The position numbers and the translations under genes were made by a program. A stretch of DNA of 41,961 nt from JBEHYA01 sp048498415 (lineage in GTDB: Bacteria > Pseudomonadota > Alphaproteobacteria > UBA9219 > RGZA01). The stretch lies in NCBI GenBank assembly GCA_048498415.1, contig JBEHYA010000006.1:1-41961 (forward strand), read 5' to 3'. Below, in pieces: positions 1-8,551 of this stretch. The notes beneath the pieces are model-generated. The model was not told the origin of the DNA. It saw only the letters and a program-made list of their open reading frames with translations, and ran no database searches. Each line of letters starts with the position of its first letter. Position 1 is the first letter of the stretch.

Positions 1-192
1 GGCCGTGTAGGGCGAGCTATCGCGAACGGAGGGTGCGGCAGACGGGGCGGGGCTGGCGGCCGATGCATCGTTCGTCGGGCGAACGATCATGGGGCGCAGC
101 AACTCGTCATCGGTCTGGGCGAAAAGAAGGGCGGGGGTGAGCAGAACAGCAACAAACGACGCTGCAACTGTCAGACGGAAATCTAATTTCAT
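1..192 (-). CDS. Exported protein of unknown function, N-terminal part only
   Basis: An open frame starts at an ATG read from 192 down and leaves the window at base 1, so 64 residues are visible. Residues 1-25 are a clear Sec signal peptide: MKLDF and R, a hydrophobic stretch, then ALLFA with likely cleavage before Q26. The mature start is acidic (QTDDE) and is followed by a Ser/Ala/Pro-rich linker. A ribosome-binding site with AGGATGAGGA lies just upstream of the ATG. It lies downstream of rnr on the same strand after a 187-base gap, which suggests its own promoter. The frame is short enough to be missed by length filters. The visible part does not identify a family; a periplasmic or outer-membrane protein is inferred. 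Confidence 0.75.
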   Translation of the reverse strand, partial: MKLDFRLTVAASFVAVLLTPALLFAQTDDELLRPMIVRPTNDASAASPAPSAAPSVRDSSPYTA

Positions 193-379
193 GCCAAATC
201 CTCATCCTGCCTAAGGGCTCGATACCTGAACCCGTTCGGGATATAAAAAGCCGTGAAAGATTAATATGTTGCCGGCCACTTTCATAGCGTGCTGCGCGGA
301 TTTTGGCAATTGCGTGACGCGGCCAGTTCCGGTTGTGTCCCCCATGCCACAGCACAAAACGAGGACGAAAACGGCAATC

Positions 380-2662
380 TTAACGCCTTTTTCCGCGTTT
401 ACCGCCGTTTCTGCGATGGTTTTCACGGCCGCCCCGATTACCCCGGTGGTTACGCCCGCCTTTTGGCCGACGGAAATCACGATGATACCCACGCGATTCC
501 TCGCGGGGTTCGATTCCGGCGAGCGCCAGCCGGCAGCCGCCCAGCACGGGGTTGGCTTCCACGAGGACCACGCGAAGAATATCGGCAAGGCGGAAGAGGC
601 GGCCCGTGCGCCGGCCTTCCAGCGAATGGGTGTGTTCGTTATGGATCCAGTAATCGTTGGGCAGCGCGTTCATGGGAATGAACCCGTCGGCGCCGGTGCC
701 CAGCAACCGCACGAACAAACCGGAGCGCGTGACGCCGCTGATGCGGCCATCAAATTCTTCGCCGATTTTGGTGGAGAGATACAAAGCGGTGTAACGGTCG
801 GTCGCTTCGCGTTCGGCATCGATGGCGCGGCGTTCGGTTTTAGAGATGTGATCGCCGATGTCATCAAGGCGGTTCATTTCATCATCCGTGAGCCCGTCGT
901 CCCCCTGCTTGTAAAGCCGGATGAGCGCGCGGTGGACGATAAGATCAGCGTAGCGGCGAATGGGCGAGGTAAAGTGCGCATACCGCGCCAGCGCCAGACC
1001 AAAATGGCCGATATTTTCAGGGCTATAGACCGCCTGCGCCTGGCTGCGGAGCATCACTTCATTAATCATCGGCGCTTCTTCGTTGCCGACGAATTTCTCG
1101 AGGATGCGGGCGAGATCGATGGAGCGCAGGTTCTGGCCGAGCGGCAGTTTGATATCGAAGGTTTTCAGGAACGCGCGCAAGGATTCCAGTTTTTCCAAGC
1201 TGGGTGAATCGTGAATACGATAGAGACCGGCCATGCCGCGTTCTTCCAGCGCCGTGGCGGCGGCCACGTTGGCGAGGATCATGAATTCTTCGATCAGCTT
1301 GTGCGCATCGAGGCGCGCGCGGGGGCTGATGTCAGCGACCTTGCCATCCGGGCCAATCGTAATTTTGGTTTCCTGCACATCAAGATCAAGCGTGCCGCGT
1401 TGTTTGCGGGCTTTCAGCAAAACATCGTAGGCGGCATAGAGGGGGCGGATGACATCGTTCATCAGAGGGCCGGTGGTATCATCCGGCTTGCCATCATAAG
1501 CGGCTTGTACCTGTTCATACGTCAGGCGTGCGGCGGAGCGCATGAGGCCGCGGGTAAAATGGAAGCGCTGCATGCTGCCATCAGGTGCCACGTGCATCTC
1601 TACGGCCAAACAGGCGCGGTCGACCTTGGGTTTCAGCGAACACAATTCGTTGCTAAGCGCTTCAGGCAGCATCGGCACGACGCGGTCGGGGAAATAAACC
1701 GAGTTGCCGCGTTTGAAGGCTTCGAAATCTAAGGACGAGCCGGGGGTCACGTAGTTGGAGACGTCGGCAATGGCCACGATCAGCTTCCAGTTGTCGCCAT
1801 CTTTTTCGGCGAAAACTGCATCATCGAAGTCGCGGGCATCGGCGCCATCGATTGTGACCAGCGGGATTTTGCGCAAATCGGTGCGGTTGCCAAGCACGGG
1901 AGCTTTGAAACTGTTCGCTTCATCTTCCACGGTTTGCGGGAACATCCACGGAATTTGCTGACGGGCAATCGCCATAAGGCTGACAGCGCGCGGCGCATTA
2001 AAGGGGCCGAGGTTTTCAATCACAACCGCTTGCTTCAGGCCAAGGCGCATGCCGCCGGCGAGATCAGCCACCACCACATCGCCATCGTTGATGGTAATCG
2101 ATTGTTCATCGGCGAGAATATATTCATCGCGGTTTTTGCGGTCGGTGGAGAGGAGGCGATAGCCTTTGCCCACCTGCTGCACGAGGGCAACAATTTTGGC
2201 GGCGGTTTTCGGCAGCTTCTTGATGGGGCGGGCCGAATAATTATCGCCGTCACGTTCAAGCGCCACCAGCAGCTTGTCGCCTTTGCCAAGGCCGGAGAGC
2301 AGCAGCGTGCGTTCCTGATGTTTGGAGACGCGCATGGTGATATCGGGCGCTTTGCCGGTAAATTCCAGCGGGCGCAGCGCGTAGAGGCCGGCATCGATGA
2401 CTTTGGCGACTTCCGCCGTGGTGGCGGCGGGCAGCGCGCCGCGCCTGGCGATTTTGCGGCCTTTCTGTTTTTCAACATGGGGGCCGGCTTCGAGTTCGCG
2501 GAGTAACCGTTTTAAGGCGATGCGGTCATCGTCTTTGATGCCAAAGGCCCGCGCGATTTCGCGTTTTGAGAGGGGCTTTGAACTTTCGTTGATATATTTC
2601 TGGAGTTCTTCCTTGGTGGGAAGATGGGTTGTTTTCTTCTTATTTTTATTTTCGTTCTTCAA
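380..2662 (-). CDS. rnr: Ribonuclease R (3'-5' exoribonuclease)
   Basis: Processive hydrolytic 3'-5' exoribonuclease that degrades structured RNA. The 760 residues run in family order: a winged-helix segment at about 15-60, cold-shock/OB domains at about 80-250, the catalytic RNB domain from about 260 with the metal-binding motif DARDFDD at 275-281, the RNB signature HFTSPIRRYADLIVHRAL, and a C-terminal S1 domain beginning near EFDGRISGVTRSGLFVRL. The last 40 residues are very basic (Arg/Lys/Gly/Asn-rich), as in other RNase R tails. The start is a TTG at 2662 that overlaps the topA stop (TTGA), so translation is probably coupled to topA; no in-frame ATG occurs before residue 110. The topA-rnr pairing is usual in alphaproteobacteria. 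Confidence 0.95.
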   Translation of the reverse strand: MKNENKNKKKTTHLPTKEELQKYINESSKPLSKREIARAFGIKDDDRIALKRLLRELEAGPHVEKQKGRKIARRGALPAATTAEVAKVIDAGLYALRPLEFTGKAPDITMRVSKHQERTLLLSGLGKGDKLLVALERDGDNYSARPIKKLPKTAAKIVALVQQVGKGYRLLSTDRKNRDEYILADEQSITINDGDVVVADLAGGMRLGLKQAVVIENLGPFNAPRAVSLMAIARQQIPWMFPQTVEDEANSFKAPVLGNRTDLRKIPLVTIDGADARDFDDAVFAEKDGDNWKLIVAIADVSNYVTPGSSLDFEAFKRGNSVYFPDRVVPMLPEALSNELCSLKPKVDRACLAVEMHVAPDGSMQRFHFTRGLMRSAARLTYEQVQAAYDGKPDDTTGPLMNDVIRPLYAAYDVLLKARKQRGTLDLDVQETKITIGPDGKVADISPRARLDAHKLIEEFMILANVAAATALEERGMAGLYRIHDSPSLEKLESLRAFLKTFDIKLPLGQNLRSIDLARILEKFVGNEEAPMINEVMLRSQAQAVYSPENIGHFGLALARYAHFTSPIRRYADLIVHRALIRLYKQGDDGLTDDEMNRLDDIGDHISKTERRAIDAEREATDRYTALYLSTKIGEEFDGRISGVTRSGLFVRLLGTGADGFIPMNALPNDYWIHNEHTHSLEGRRTGRLFRLADILRVVLVEANPVLGGCRLALAGIEPREESRGYHRDFRRPKGGRNHRGNRGGRENHRRNGGKRGKRR

Positions 2663-5373
2663 CTTGCTTTTGCTTTCGTTTTTTTCTTCGCCGCAGCTTT
2701 GGGCTTGGCGGCTTTCTTTTTGGTTTGTGTTTCTTGTGCGGGCGCTTCGTCGTTCGCGGCTTTCTTGCCTTTGGGCGCTTTGCCGGCGGCTTTCTTGTTT
2801 AAAAGTTCCACGGCTTCTTCAAGCGTGACGGCATCCACGGCGGTGCCCTTGGGCAGGGTGGCCATGACTTTGCCGTGCTTCACAAAAGGCCCGTATTTGC
2901 CAAGCTGCGCGGTGACGGGTTTGCCATCAACAGGGTGCATGCCCACATCGCGCGCCTGCATGGCTTTTTTCTTCTCCAGGGCTTCGGCCATCAACACCAC
3001 GGCGCGATTTAAACCGATGGTGAGCACGTCTTCATCCTTGGGGATGGATTTATACGTGGTGCCAAGTTTGAGATAGGGGCCGAAGCGGCCGACGCCGGCC
3101 TGGATCATGCCGCCATCTTCCGGGTAGGGGCCGACATCGCGCGGCAGGGCAAGAAGCTTGAGCGCTTTTTCCAGATCCACACTCGCGGGGTCGGTGCCTT
3201 TGGGCAGGGAGGAGCGTTTGGGCGAGGGGCCTTTGTCTTTTTTCTTGGCCTTCTTCTTTTTCTTCGGCTTGCCGTCTTCCGCTTCCACTTCCGGTTCTTT
3301 TGGCGGGGGCGGCGGTTCGGCGCCGGGCATGGGGCCAAGCTGCACGTAAGGGCCGTAGGGGCCGATGCGCAAACTGACGGGCATACCCGTGACGGGATCG
3401 ATGCCTAAATCTTTGGGCCCAGCGGCCATGGCGGCGGCTTCATCGGTGCTGACCACCAAAGGCCGGGTGTATTTGCATTCGGGGTAATTCGAGCAGCCGA
3501 TGAAGGCGCCGTTTTTACCTAAACGCAAACCAAGCCGGCCCGTGCCGCAGACTTTGCAGTTGCGTGGGCTTGGGTCTTCCTTGGTTGACGGGAAGAAGTG
3601 GGGGCCGAGTTGTTCATCGAGGGCATCGATGACGTCGCGGATTTTGAGGTCTTTGGTGCCGCCGATGGCAGCCGAGAACGCCGTCCAGAATTCGCGCAGC
3701 AGCTTCTTCCAGTTGAGCGAGCCTTGCGCGATATCATCCAGTTTTTCTTCTAAGTCTGCTGTGAAGCCGTATTCCACGTAGCGTTCGAAGAAGTTGCTTA
3801 GAAACGCCGTGACGATGCGGCCACGGTCTTCCGGGATGAAGCGTTTCTTATCCAGAGTCACATAATTGCGGTCTTGGAGGACCTGAATGATGCTGGTGTA
3901 GGTGGATGGCCGGCCGATGCCGAGTTCTTCCAGCTTTTTAATCAGGCTGGCTTCGGAATAGCGCGGCGGCGGTTCGGTGAAATGCTGGTTCGGCGTGATG
4001 CTGCCGGTTTTCATTTTATCGCCGGTTTTGACGGGCGGAAGGCGCGTGGATTTTTCATCCTCGCCATCATCGGCCTGTTCTTGGGCGTAGACTTTCAGGA
4101 AACCTTCGAACACCACGACCGAGCCGCTGGCGCGGAAGGCGTATTTTTTATCGGCGCTTTCGATATCGGCGCCGACCTGATCGAGCACGGCGCTTTCCAT
4201 CTGGCAGGCTAACGTGCGTTGCCAGATGAGCGTGTAAAGGCGGAGCGCGTCGGGCTCGAGATAGCGGGCGACATGCGACGGTAGACGCGAGAGATCGGTG
4301 GGGCGCACGGCTTCGTGGGCTTCCTGCGCGTTCTTGGTCACGGTTTTGTACATGCGCGGGGAATCCGGCATGAAATCTTTGCCGTATTCTTTTTCGATGA
4401 CCTTGCGCGCGGCCTGCACAGCTTCGACCGACAGCGTAACGCCATCGGTACGCATATAGGTGATCAAACCTACCGTCTCGCCGCCGATATCCACGCCTTC
4501 ATAGAGGCCTTGCGCGAGGCGCATGGTGCGCGATGCGCCCATGCCCAGCTTGCGGGAGGCCTCCTGCTGCATGGTCGACGTGGTGAAGGGCGGGTAGGGA
4601 TTGCGGCGGACTTGTTTTTTCTCAACGTCGCCGACGGTGTAGTTTTGTTTGGATAAATTATCGAACGCTTCGCGCGCGTCTTTTTCGTTTGTAAACGTGA
4701 ATTTCTCGACCTTCTTGCCATCGTAGGTGGAAAGACGTGCGGGAACAGTGGAACCATCGGCGGTGGTGAAGACGGCTTCAATCGTCCAGTATTCCTGCGG
4801 CTTGAAGGCTTCAATTTCGGATTCACGTTCGCAGATGAGGCGAAGGGCCACGGATTGCACGCGGCCTGCGGAACGGGCACCGGGAAGTTTGCGCCAGAGA
4901 ACGGGCGAGAGCGAGAAGCCCACGAGATAATCCAGCGCGCGGCGGGCCATGTAGGCATCGATCAGCGGCTGATCGAGTTCGCGGGGCGCTTCGATGGCGG
5001 CTTTTACGGCGCTCTTGGTAATTTCATTAAACGTAATGCGTTCGACTTTTTTGCCTTTCAGCAAATTTTTGTCTTCCAGCACTTCGCGCACATGCCAGGC
5101 AATGGCTTCGCCTTCGCGGTCAGGGTCGGTTGCAAGGTAAAGGGTGCTGGCGCCTTTGAGGGCTTTGGTGATTTCAGACAGGGGCCGCGCGGCGCGTTCG
5201 CCAAGCGTCCAGCTCATGGCGAAGTCCTCGTCGGGGCGCACGGAGCCGTCTTTGGGTGGCAGGTCGCGCACATGGCCGAAGGAGGCCAGGACGGTATAAT
5301 CGCTGCCAAGGTACTTATTTATAGTCTTGGCCTTGGCGGGGGATTCAACGATGACGAGTTTGTGATCGGGCAA
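2659..5373 (-). CDS. topA: DNA topoisomerase I
   Basis: Type IA topoisomerase that relaxes negative supercoils through a 5'-phosphotyrosine intermediate. The Toprim domain starts at residue 4 (KLVIVESPAKAKT), with the acidic metal motif DPDREGE at 83-89. The catalytic tyrosine is Y306 in GLITYMRTDG. One four-cysteine zinc-finger repeat is present (C606, C609, C627, C633), followed by three short C-terminal repeats of the type (F/Y)GP(Y/F)(V/L)K. Lysine-rich linkers and a Lys/Ala tail are typical of alphaproteobacterial TopA, as is the 904-residue length. The start is a TTG at 5373 with a TAGGAAG ribosome-binding site 8 bases upstream; the nearest ATG upstream is out of frame. The stop overlaps the rnr start. 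A 70-base AT-rich gap separates it from dprA. Confidence 0.96.
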   Translation of the reverse strand: MPDHKLVIVESPAKAKTINKYLGSDYTVLASFGHVRDLPPKDGSVRPDEDFAMSWTLGERAARPLSEITKALKGASTLYLATDPDREGEAIAWHVREVLEDKNLLKGKKVERITFNEITKSAVKAAIEAPRELDQPLIDAYMARRALDYLVGFSLSPVLWRKLPGARSAGRVQSVALRLICERESEIEAFKPQEYWTIEAVFTTADGSTVPARLSTYDGKKVEKFTFTNEKDAREAFDNLSKQNYTVGDVEKKQVRRNPYPPFTTSTMQQEASRKLGMGASRTMRLAQGLYEGVDIGGETVGLITYMRTDGVTLSVEAVQAARKVIEKEYGKDFMPDSPRMYKTVTKNAQEAHEAVRPTDLSRLPSHVARYLEPDALRLYTLIWQRTLACQMESAVLDQVGADIESADKKYAFRASGSVVVFEGFLKVYAQEQADDGEDEKSTRLPPVKTGDKMKTGSITPNQHFTEPPPRYSEASLIKKLEELGIGRPSTYTSIIQVLQDRNYVTLDKKRFIPEDRGRIVTAFLSNFFERYVEYGFTADLEEKLDDIAQGSLNWKKLLREFWTAFSAAIGGTKDLKIRDVIDALDEQLGPHFFPSTKEDPSPRNCKVCGTGRLGLRLGKNGAFIGCSNYPECKYTRPLVVSTDEAAAMAAGPKDLGIDPVTGMPVSLRIGPYGPYVQLGPMPGAEPPPPPKEPEVEAEDGKPKKKKKAKKKDKGPSPKRSSLPKGTDPASVDLEKALKLLALPRDVGPYPEDGGMIQAGVGRFGPYLKLGTTYKSIPKDEDVLTIGLNRAVVLMAEALEKKKAMQARDVGMHPVDGKPVTAQLGKYGPFVKHGKVMATLPKGTAVDAVTLEEAVELLNKKAAGKAPKGKKAANDEAPAQETQTKKKAAKPKAAAKKKTKAKAS

Positions 5374-5443
5374 TGGCTTGGCTTCCTAAAATCATATAAT
5401 TCCGATACGGCCAGTTTGCGAGGCCATACCCGATTTTAAGCCT

Positions 5444-6559
5444 TTACGTCAACAACGCGACGGTTCCGCCTTGTGAACGCTCGGCTTTTCCTGCCAGTTC
5501 CAGCTCGAGAAGCGCGGCTAAAATGACCGAAACGGGCATTTCCACCTCACGGATCAAATCATCAAGCCGGACCGGGCTAGGCCCCAGCGCCTGCAGTATT
5601 TTGGCGCGGGCCGAGGCTATATCGGCCTCGCTTAACGATTCGTTACGGCCTGAAAAGCCGCTGTTTTCAGGCTCTCCGAACTGGCCGGGGGCGTGGGACA
5701 GGGCATTTAAAATGTCCTGCACGTTCTCAACTAACGTCGCACCTTCGCGCAGCAAGTTGTTGTTTCCCTTGCAACGGGGATCAAGCGGCGAGCCCGGCAC
5801 CGCCATCACCTCGCGGCCCTGTTCGAGGGCGCAGCGGGTGGTGATAAGGGAACCCGACTGGGCCAGCGCCTCCACAATCAGCGTGCCTTCGCACAGGCCG
5901 GCGATGATGCGGTTGCGCTTGGGAAAGTGGTGACTGGTGGGTGGCGTGCCGAACGGACTTTCCGCAATCGCCACGCCTTTCTGGCATATCTCATTATATA
6001 GGGCGGTATTCTCTTCCGGGTAGACCACATCGACGCCGCCGGCCAGAACGGCGATGGTGCCGGATTCTAAACTGCCTTTATGCGCGGCGGTATCGATGCC
6101 CCGCGCGAGGCCGGAGACGACAATGAGATTGGCCTGGCCGCAGTCTTTGGCAAGGCGTTCGGCGAACTGCTTGCCATTCAGCGAGGCGTTGCGCGAGCCC
6201 ACAATGGCGACGCGGCGTTTATCGCCAAGGAATTTGCGGTTGCCGAACAGGCTGATAACGGGCGGCGCGTCTTCAATGGCGGCGAGCTGGTGGGGGTAAT
6301 CGGGCTCGCAGCTGGCCAGCATGAAGCCGCCTTGTGACTGGAGTTTTTCGATTTCTTTTTCGGCCGTTTCACGGGGCGCAATGCTAAGCGGCTTTTTGCC
6401 GCCGCCGCGTTTGGCGAGATCGGGCGCGTTTTTGATAGCATCCGCGGCGTTGCCGAAGCGTTCGATGAGTTTGCGGAAGGTGATGGGGCCGATGTTTTCG
6501 GTGCGGATCAAGCGCAGCCAATCAAGACGTTCCTGATCGGTGAGCGCGCGGCGGGTCAT
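5444..6559 (-). CDS. dprA: DNA processing protein DprA (Smf)
   Basis: Single-strand DNA-binding protein that loads RecA on incoming DNA in transformation; the gene is widely conserved even in bacteria not known to be competent. The 371 residues comprise an N-terminal helical SAM/HhH-like segment (about 10-60), a Rossmann-like core with VAIVGSRNAS (about 117-126), SGLARGIDTAAH (149-160) and FPKRNRIIAGL (212-222), and a C-terminal winged-helix DprA_WH domain (about 310-371). The gene follows plsY with an ATGA overlap (start 6559, plsY stop 6556-6558), so the two are co-translated, and it precedes topA. No competence pilus genes are in the window. Confidence 0.94.
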   Translation of the reverse strand: MTRRALTDQERLDWLRLIRTENIGPITFRKLIERFGNAADAIKNAPDLAKRGGGKKPLSIAPRETAEKEIEKLQSQGGFMLASCEPDYPHQLAAIEDAPPVISLFGNRKFLGDKRRVAIVGSRNASLNGKQFAERLAKDCGQANLIVVSGLARGIDTAAHKGSLESGTIAVLAGGVDVVYPEENTALYNEICQKGVAIAESPFGTPPTSHHFPKRNRIIAGLCEGTLIVEALAQSGSLITTRCALEQGREVMAVPGSPLDPRCKGNNNLLREGATLVENVQDILNALSHAPGQFGEPENSGFSGRNESLSEADIASARAKILQALGPSPVRLDDLIREVEMPVSVILAALLELELAGKAERSQGGTVALLT

Positions 6560-7155
6560 GCTTTTTTGCCGATTTTTGGTTCGGTGCCCGCCAGCAGCCG
6601 CTGGATATTTTCTTTGTGCTTATAGGCAACCAGCACGAGAAGGATGATGGCGGGGAGAATGAGGCCGAACTGCTGCAGGTACCACGCATAGATGGGCGCG
6701 GCGGCGATGGCCACAAGCGCGGCGAGGGAAGAGATGCGGAAGATGAAGGCGATGATCAGCCAGCTCATGCACACGCCAACACCAATGGGCCAGTTGGCGG
6801 CGAGGAAAAAACCCAGCGTGGTGGCAACGCCTTTGCCGCCCCTGAATTTGAGCCAGATGGGGAAGATGTGGCCAATCACGGCGGCAAGACCGCAATAGAT
6901 GGCGAGCGCGTTGTTGCCGGTGATGGCTGCGACGATGAGCACGGCGGCAGCGCCTTTGGCACCATCTAATAACAAAGTGGCAAGCGCGAGGGCTTTATTG
7001 CCGGTGCGCAACACATTGGTTGCGCCAATATTGCCGGAGCCGATGCTACGGATATCGCCAAGCCCCGCCGCGCGCGTGAGCAGCAGGCCAAAGGGAATGC
7101 TACCTAACAGGTAGGCGGCGAGAAGATAGAGCAGATCGACCAAACCGAAATTCAT
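6556..7155 (-). CDS. plsY: Acyl-phosphate:glycerol-3-phosphate acyltransferase PlsY
   Basis: Integral inner-membrane enzyme that transfers the acyl group of acyl-phosphate to glycerol 3-phosphate, the first acylation of phospholipid synthesis. The 199-residue protein is strongly hydrophobic with about five to seven membrane segments. The three diagnostic loops are present: GSIPFG (18-23), GSGNIGATNVLRT (39-51), and GHIFPIWLKFRGGKGVAT (95-112). The start is an ATG at 7155. It is the first gene of the plsY-dprA run, whose ATGA junction implies a shared transcript. A REP-like element at 7161-7240 lies directly upstream, between it and pyrC. PlsY needs PlsX for substrate; plsX is not in the window. 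Confidence 0.95.
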   Translation of the reverse strand: MNFGLVDLLYLLAAYLLGSIPFGLLLTRAAGLGDIRSIGSGNIGATNVLRTGNKALALATLLLDGAKGAAAVLIVAAITGNNALAIYCGLAAVIGHIFPIWLKFRGGKGVATTLGFFLAANWPIGVGVCMSWLIIAFIFRISSLAALVAIAAAPIYAWYLQQFGLILPAIILLVLVAYKHKENIQRLLAGTEPKIGKKA

Positions 7156-7160
7156 ATTTG

Positions 7161-7240
7161 TATGCCCCGTTGAAAAACGGGGCCCATAGTTGGGAAGGTG
7201 GATTGTGGATCAATGGACCCCGGCTTTCGCCGGGGCATAC
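7161..7240 (-). repeat. Paired REP-like palindromic element, family A copy 1
   Basis: An 80-base intergenic element with two hairpins: GCCCCGTT/AACGGGGC at 7164-7183 and CCCCGGC/GCCGGGG at 7218-7235. Its ends are inverted copies of TATGCCCCG. Read on the minus strand it aligns without gaps to 15282-15361 with about 60 of 80 bases identical; the last 27 bases are the same and the differences are mostly in the middle spacer. It lies between the pyrC stop side and the plsY start. Four-base loops of GNRA type occur on opposite strands of the two hairpins, as expected for two units in inverted orientation. Confidence 0.85.
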
Positions 7241-7249
7241 GAAGAGAGG

Positions 7250-8551
7250 TTACGCAGCTTTGATCTTATTGATACTGGAATTAAAAACGATACGGCCATC
7301 CAGAATGGTTTGCAGCACGGCGCCCTGCACCGGGAAGCCATCGTAGGGCGTGTTTTTGGACTTGGAGTTAAGCGCGGCGCCGATGATTTTGCCGGGCTGG
7401 TCAGGGTTGAACAGCACCAGATCGGCCGGCGCGCCTTTAGCAAGACGCCCGACGGGCAGGCCCAGAATGGCGGCGGGGTTCAGGGTGATGCAGCGAATGA
7501 GCGCGAGAAGATCCATCTTGCCCTGATGCACAAGGGCGAGCGAAACGGGTAGCAGCGTTTCGATGGACGAGACGCCGAATTCCGCCTGCGCAAACGGCAC
7601 GCGCTTGCTATCCACATCCTGCGGGCAGTGGTTGGAGGAGATAGCATCAATGGTGCCATCGGCCAGACCTTCCACAATCGCCTTGCGGTTTTCATCGCTG
7701 CGCAGCGGCGGCATGACTTTCGTAAACGTGCGGTAATCGCCCACATCCTGTTCGGTGAGCGTGAAGTAATGCGGCGAGGTGGAGCAGGTGACGTTCACGC
7801 CCTTGGCTTTTGCCGCGCGGATCAGTTCCACGCTTTCGCCCATGCTGATGGGGCCGATATGCAGGCGCGCGCCGGTGGCTTCCGCCAAACGCAGATCGAT
7901 CATGACCTGTAAGGGTTCGGCTTCATTTGGGACGCCGGAAAGGCCGAGGCGCGTGGCGATTTCGCCGCCATTCATCATGCCGCCATCGGCGAGTTCCTGA
8001 TGGATGGCGGGTTGCAGCACCAGCGCATCAAAGCTGCGCGCGTAGGTCATAATGCGGCGAAGGAGTTTGATGTTATCGACGGCGCAGATGCCATCGGTAA
8101 AACCCACGGCGCCGGCTTCCGTCAGCAAACCGATTTCCGTCATCTCCTTGCCGGCGCAATCGATGGTGAGCGCGGCGTAGGGGAAGGTTTTCACGCCCTT
8201 GGCTTTGCGGGCGCGGCGATCGAGATAGGCAATGCCGGCCACGTCATCGATGACGGGCTCGGTGTTCGGCATGGCGGCGATGCTAGTGACGCCGCCGGCA
8301 GCTGCGGCTGCGCTTAAGCTGATGAAGCTTTCTTTATGTTCGTTACCGGGTTCGCCCGTATGCACGCGCATATCGACGAGGCCGGGGGCCAGCACAGCGC
8401 CTTTGGCATCCAGCGTTTCAACGTCTTTGGGCGCTTTAAGATTGGCCCCTAAGTCGCTGATTTTGCCGTTTTCTATGAGGATAGAGCCGACGGTATCGAG
8501 TTTGGAAGCAGGGTCGAGCAGGCGGGCGTTGCTAATGAAAAGGTTGCTCAT
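7250..8551 (-). CDS. pyrC: Dihydroorotase-family protein (PyrC/PyrX), probably catalytically inactive partner of PyrB
   Basis: The fold and length (433 residues) are those of type I dihydroorotase: the APGLVD strand at 55-60, the AAAAAGGVTS helix at 81-90, TCSTSPHYFTLTE at 255-267 and a C-terminal amidohydrolase sheet with KGAPADLVLFNP. However, the first metal motif, normally DxHxHxR, reads DMRVHTG (60-66), so one zinc histidine and the substrate arginine are lost. The later IAHVS-like motif reads HIGPIS (231-236), and the catalytic TDHAP motif reads SNHCP (306-310), replacing Asp with Asn. Such degenerate copies coupled to pyrB are known as PyrX or PyrC', structural subunits that hold aspartate transcarbamoylase together. 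The start overlaps the pyrB stop (ATGA). An active dihydroorotase must then be encoded elsewhere. Confidence 0.88.
   Translation of the reverse strand: MSNLFISNARLLDPASKLDTVGSILIENGKISDLGANLKAPKDVETLDAKGAVLAPGLVDMRVHTGEPGNEHKESFISLSAAAAAGGVTSIAAMPNTEPVIDDVAGIAYLDRRARKAKGVKTFPYAALTIDCAGKEMTEIGLLTEAGAVGFTDGICAVDNIKLLRRIMTYARSFDALVLQPAIHQELADGGMMNGGEIATRLGLSGVPNEAEPLQVMIDLRLAEATGARLHIGPISMGESVELIRAAKAKGVNVTCSTSPHYFTLTEQDVGDYRTFTKVMPPLRSDENRKAIVEGLADGTIDAISSNHCPQDVDSKRVPFAQAEFGVSSIETLLPVSLALVHQGKMDLLALIRCITLNPAAILGLPVGRLAKGAPADLVLFNPDQPGKIIGAALNSKSKNTPYDGFPVQGAVLQTILDGRIVFNSSINKIKAA

Noticed and set aside
193..379. Small gene between rnr and the left-edge gene
   Set aside because: A minus-strand frame continues out of rnr shadow sequence with a hydrophobic stretch, but it has no usable start codon or ribosome-binding site in this gap.
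266..1207. Plus-strand open frame of 313 codons antisense to rnr
   Set aside because: It is the mirror frame of a GC-rich gene; RNase R on the minus strand has unmistakable catalytic motifs across the same bases.
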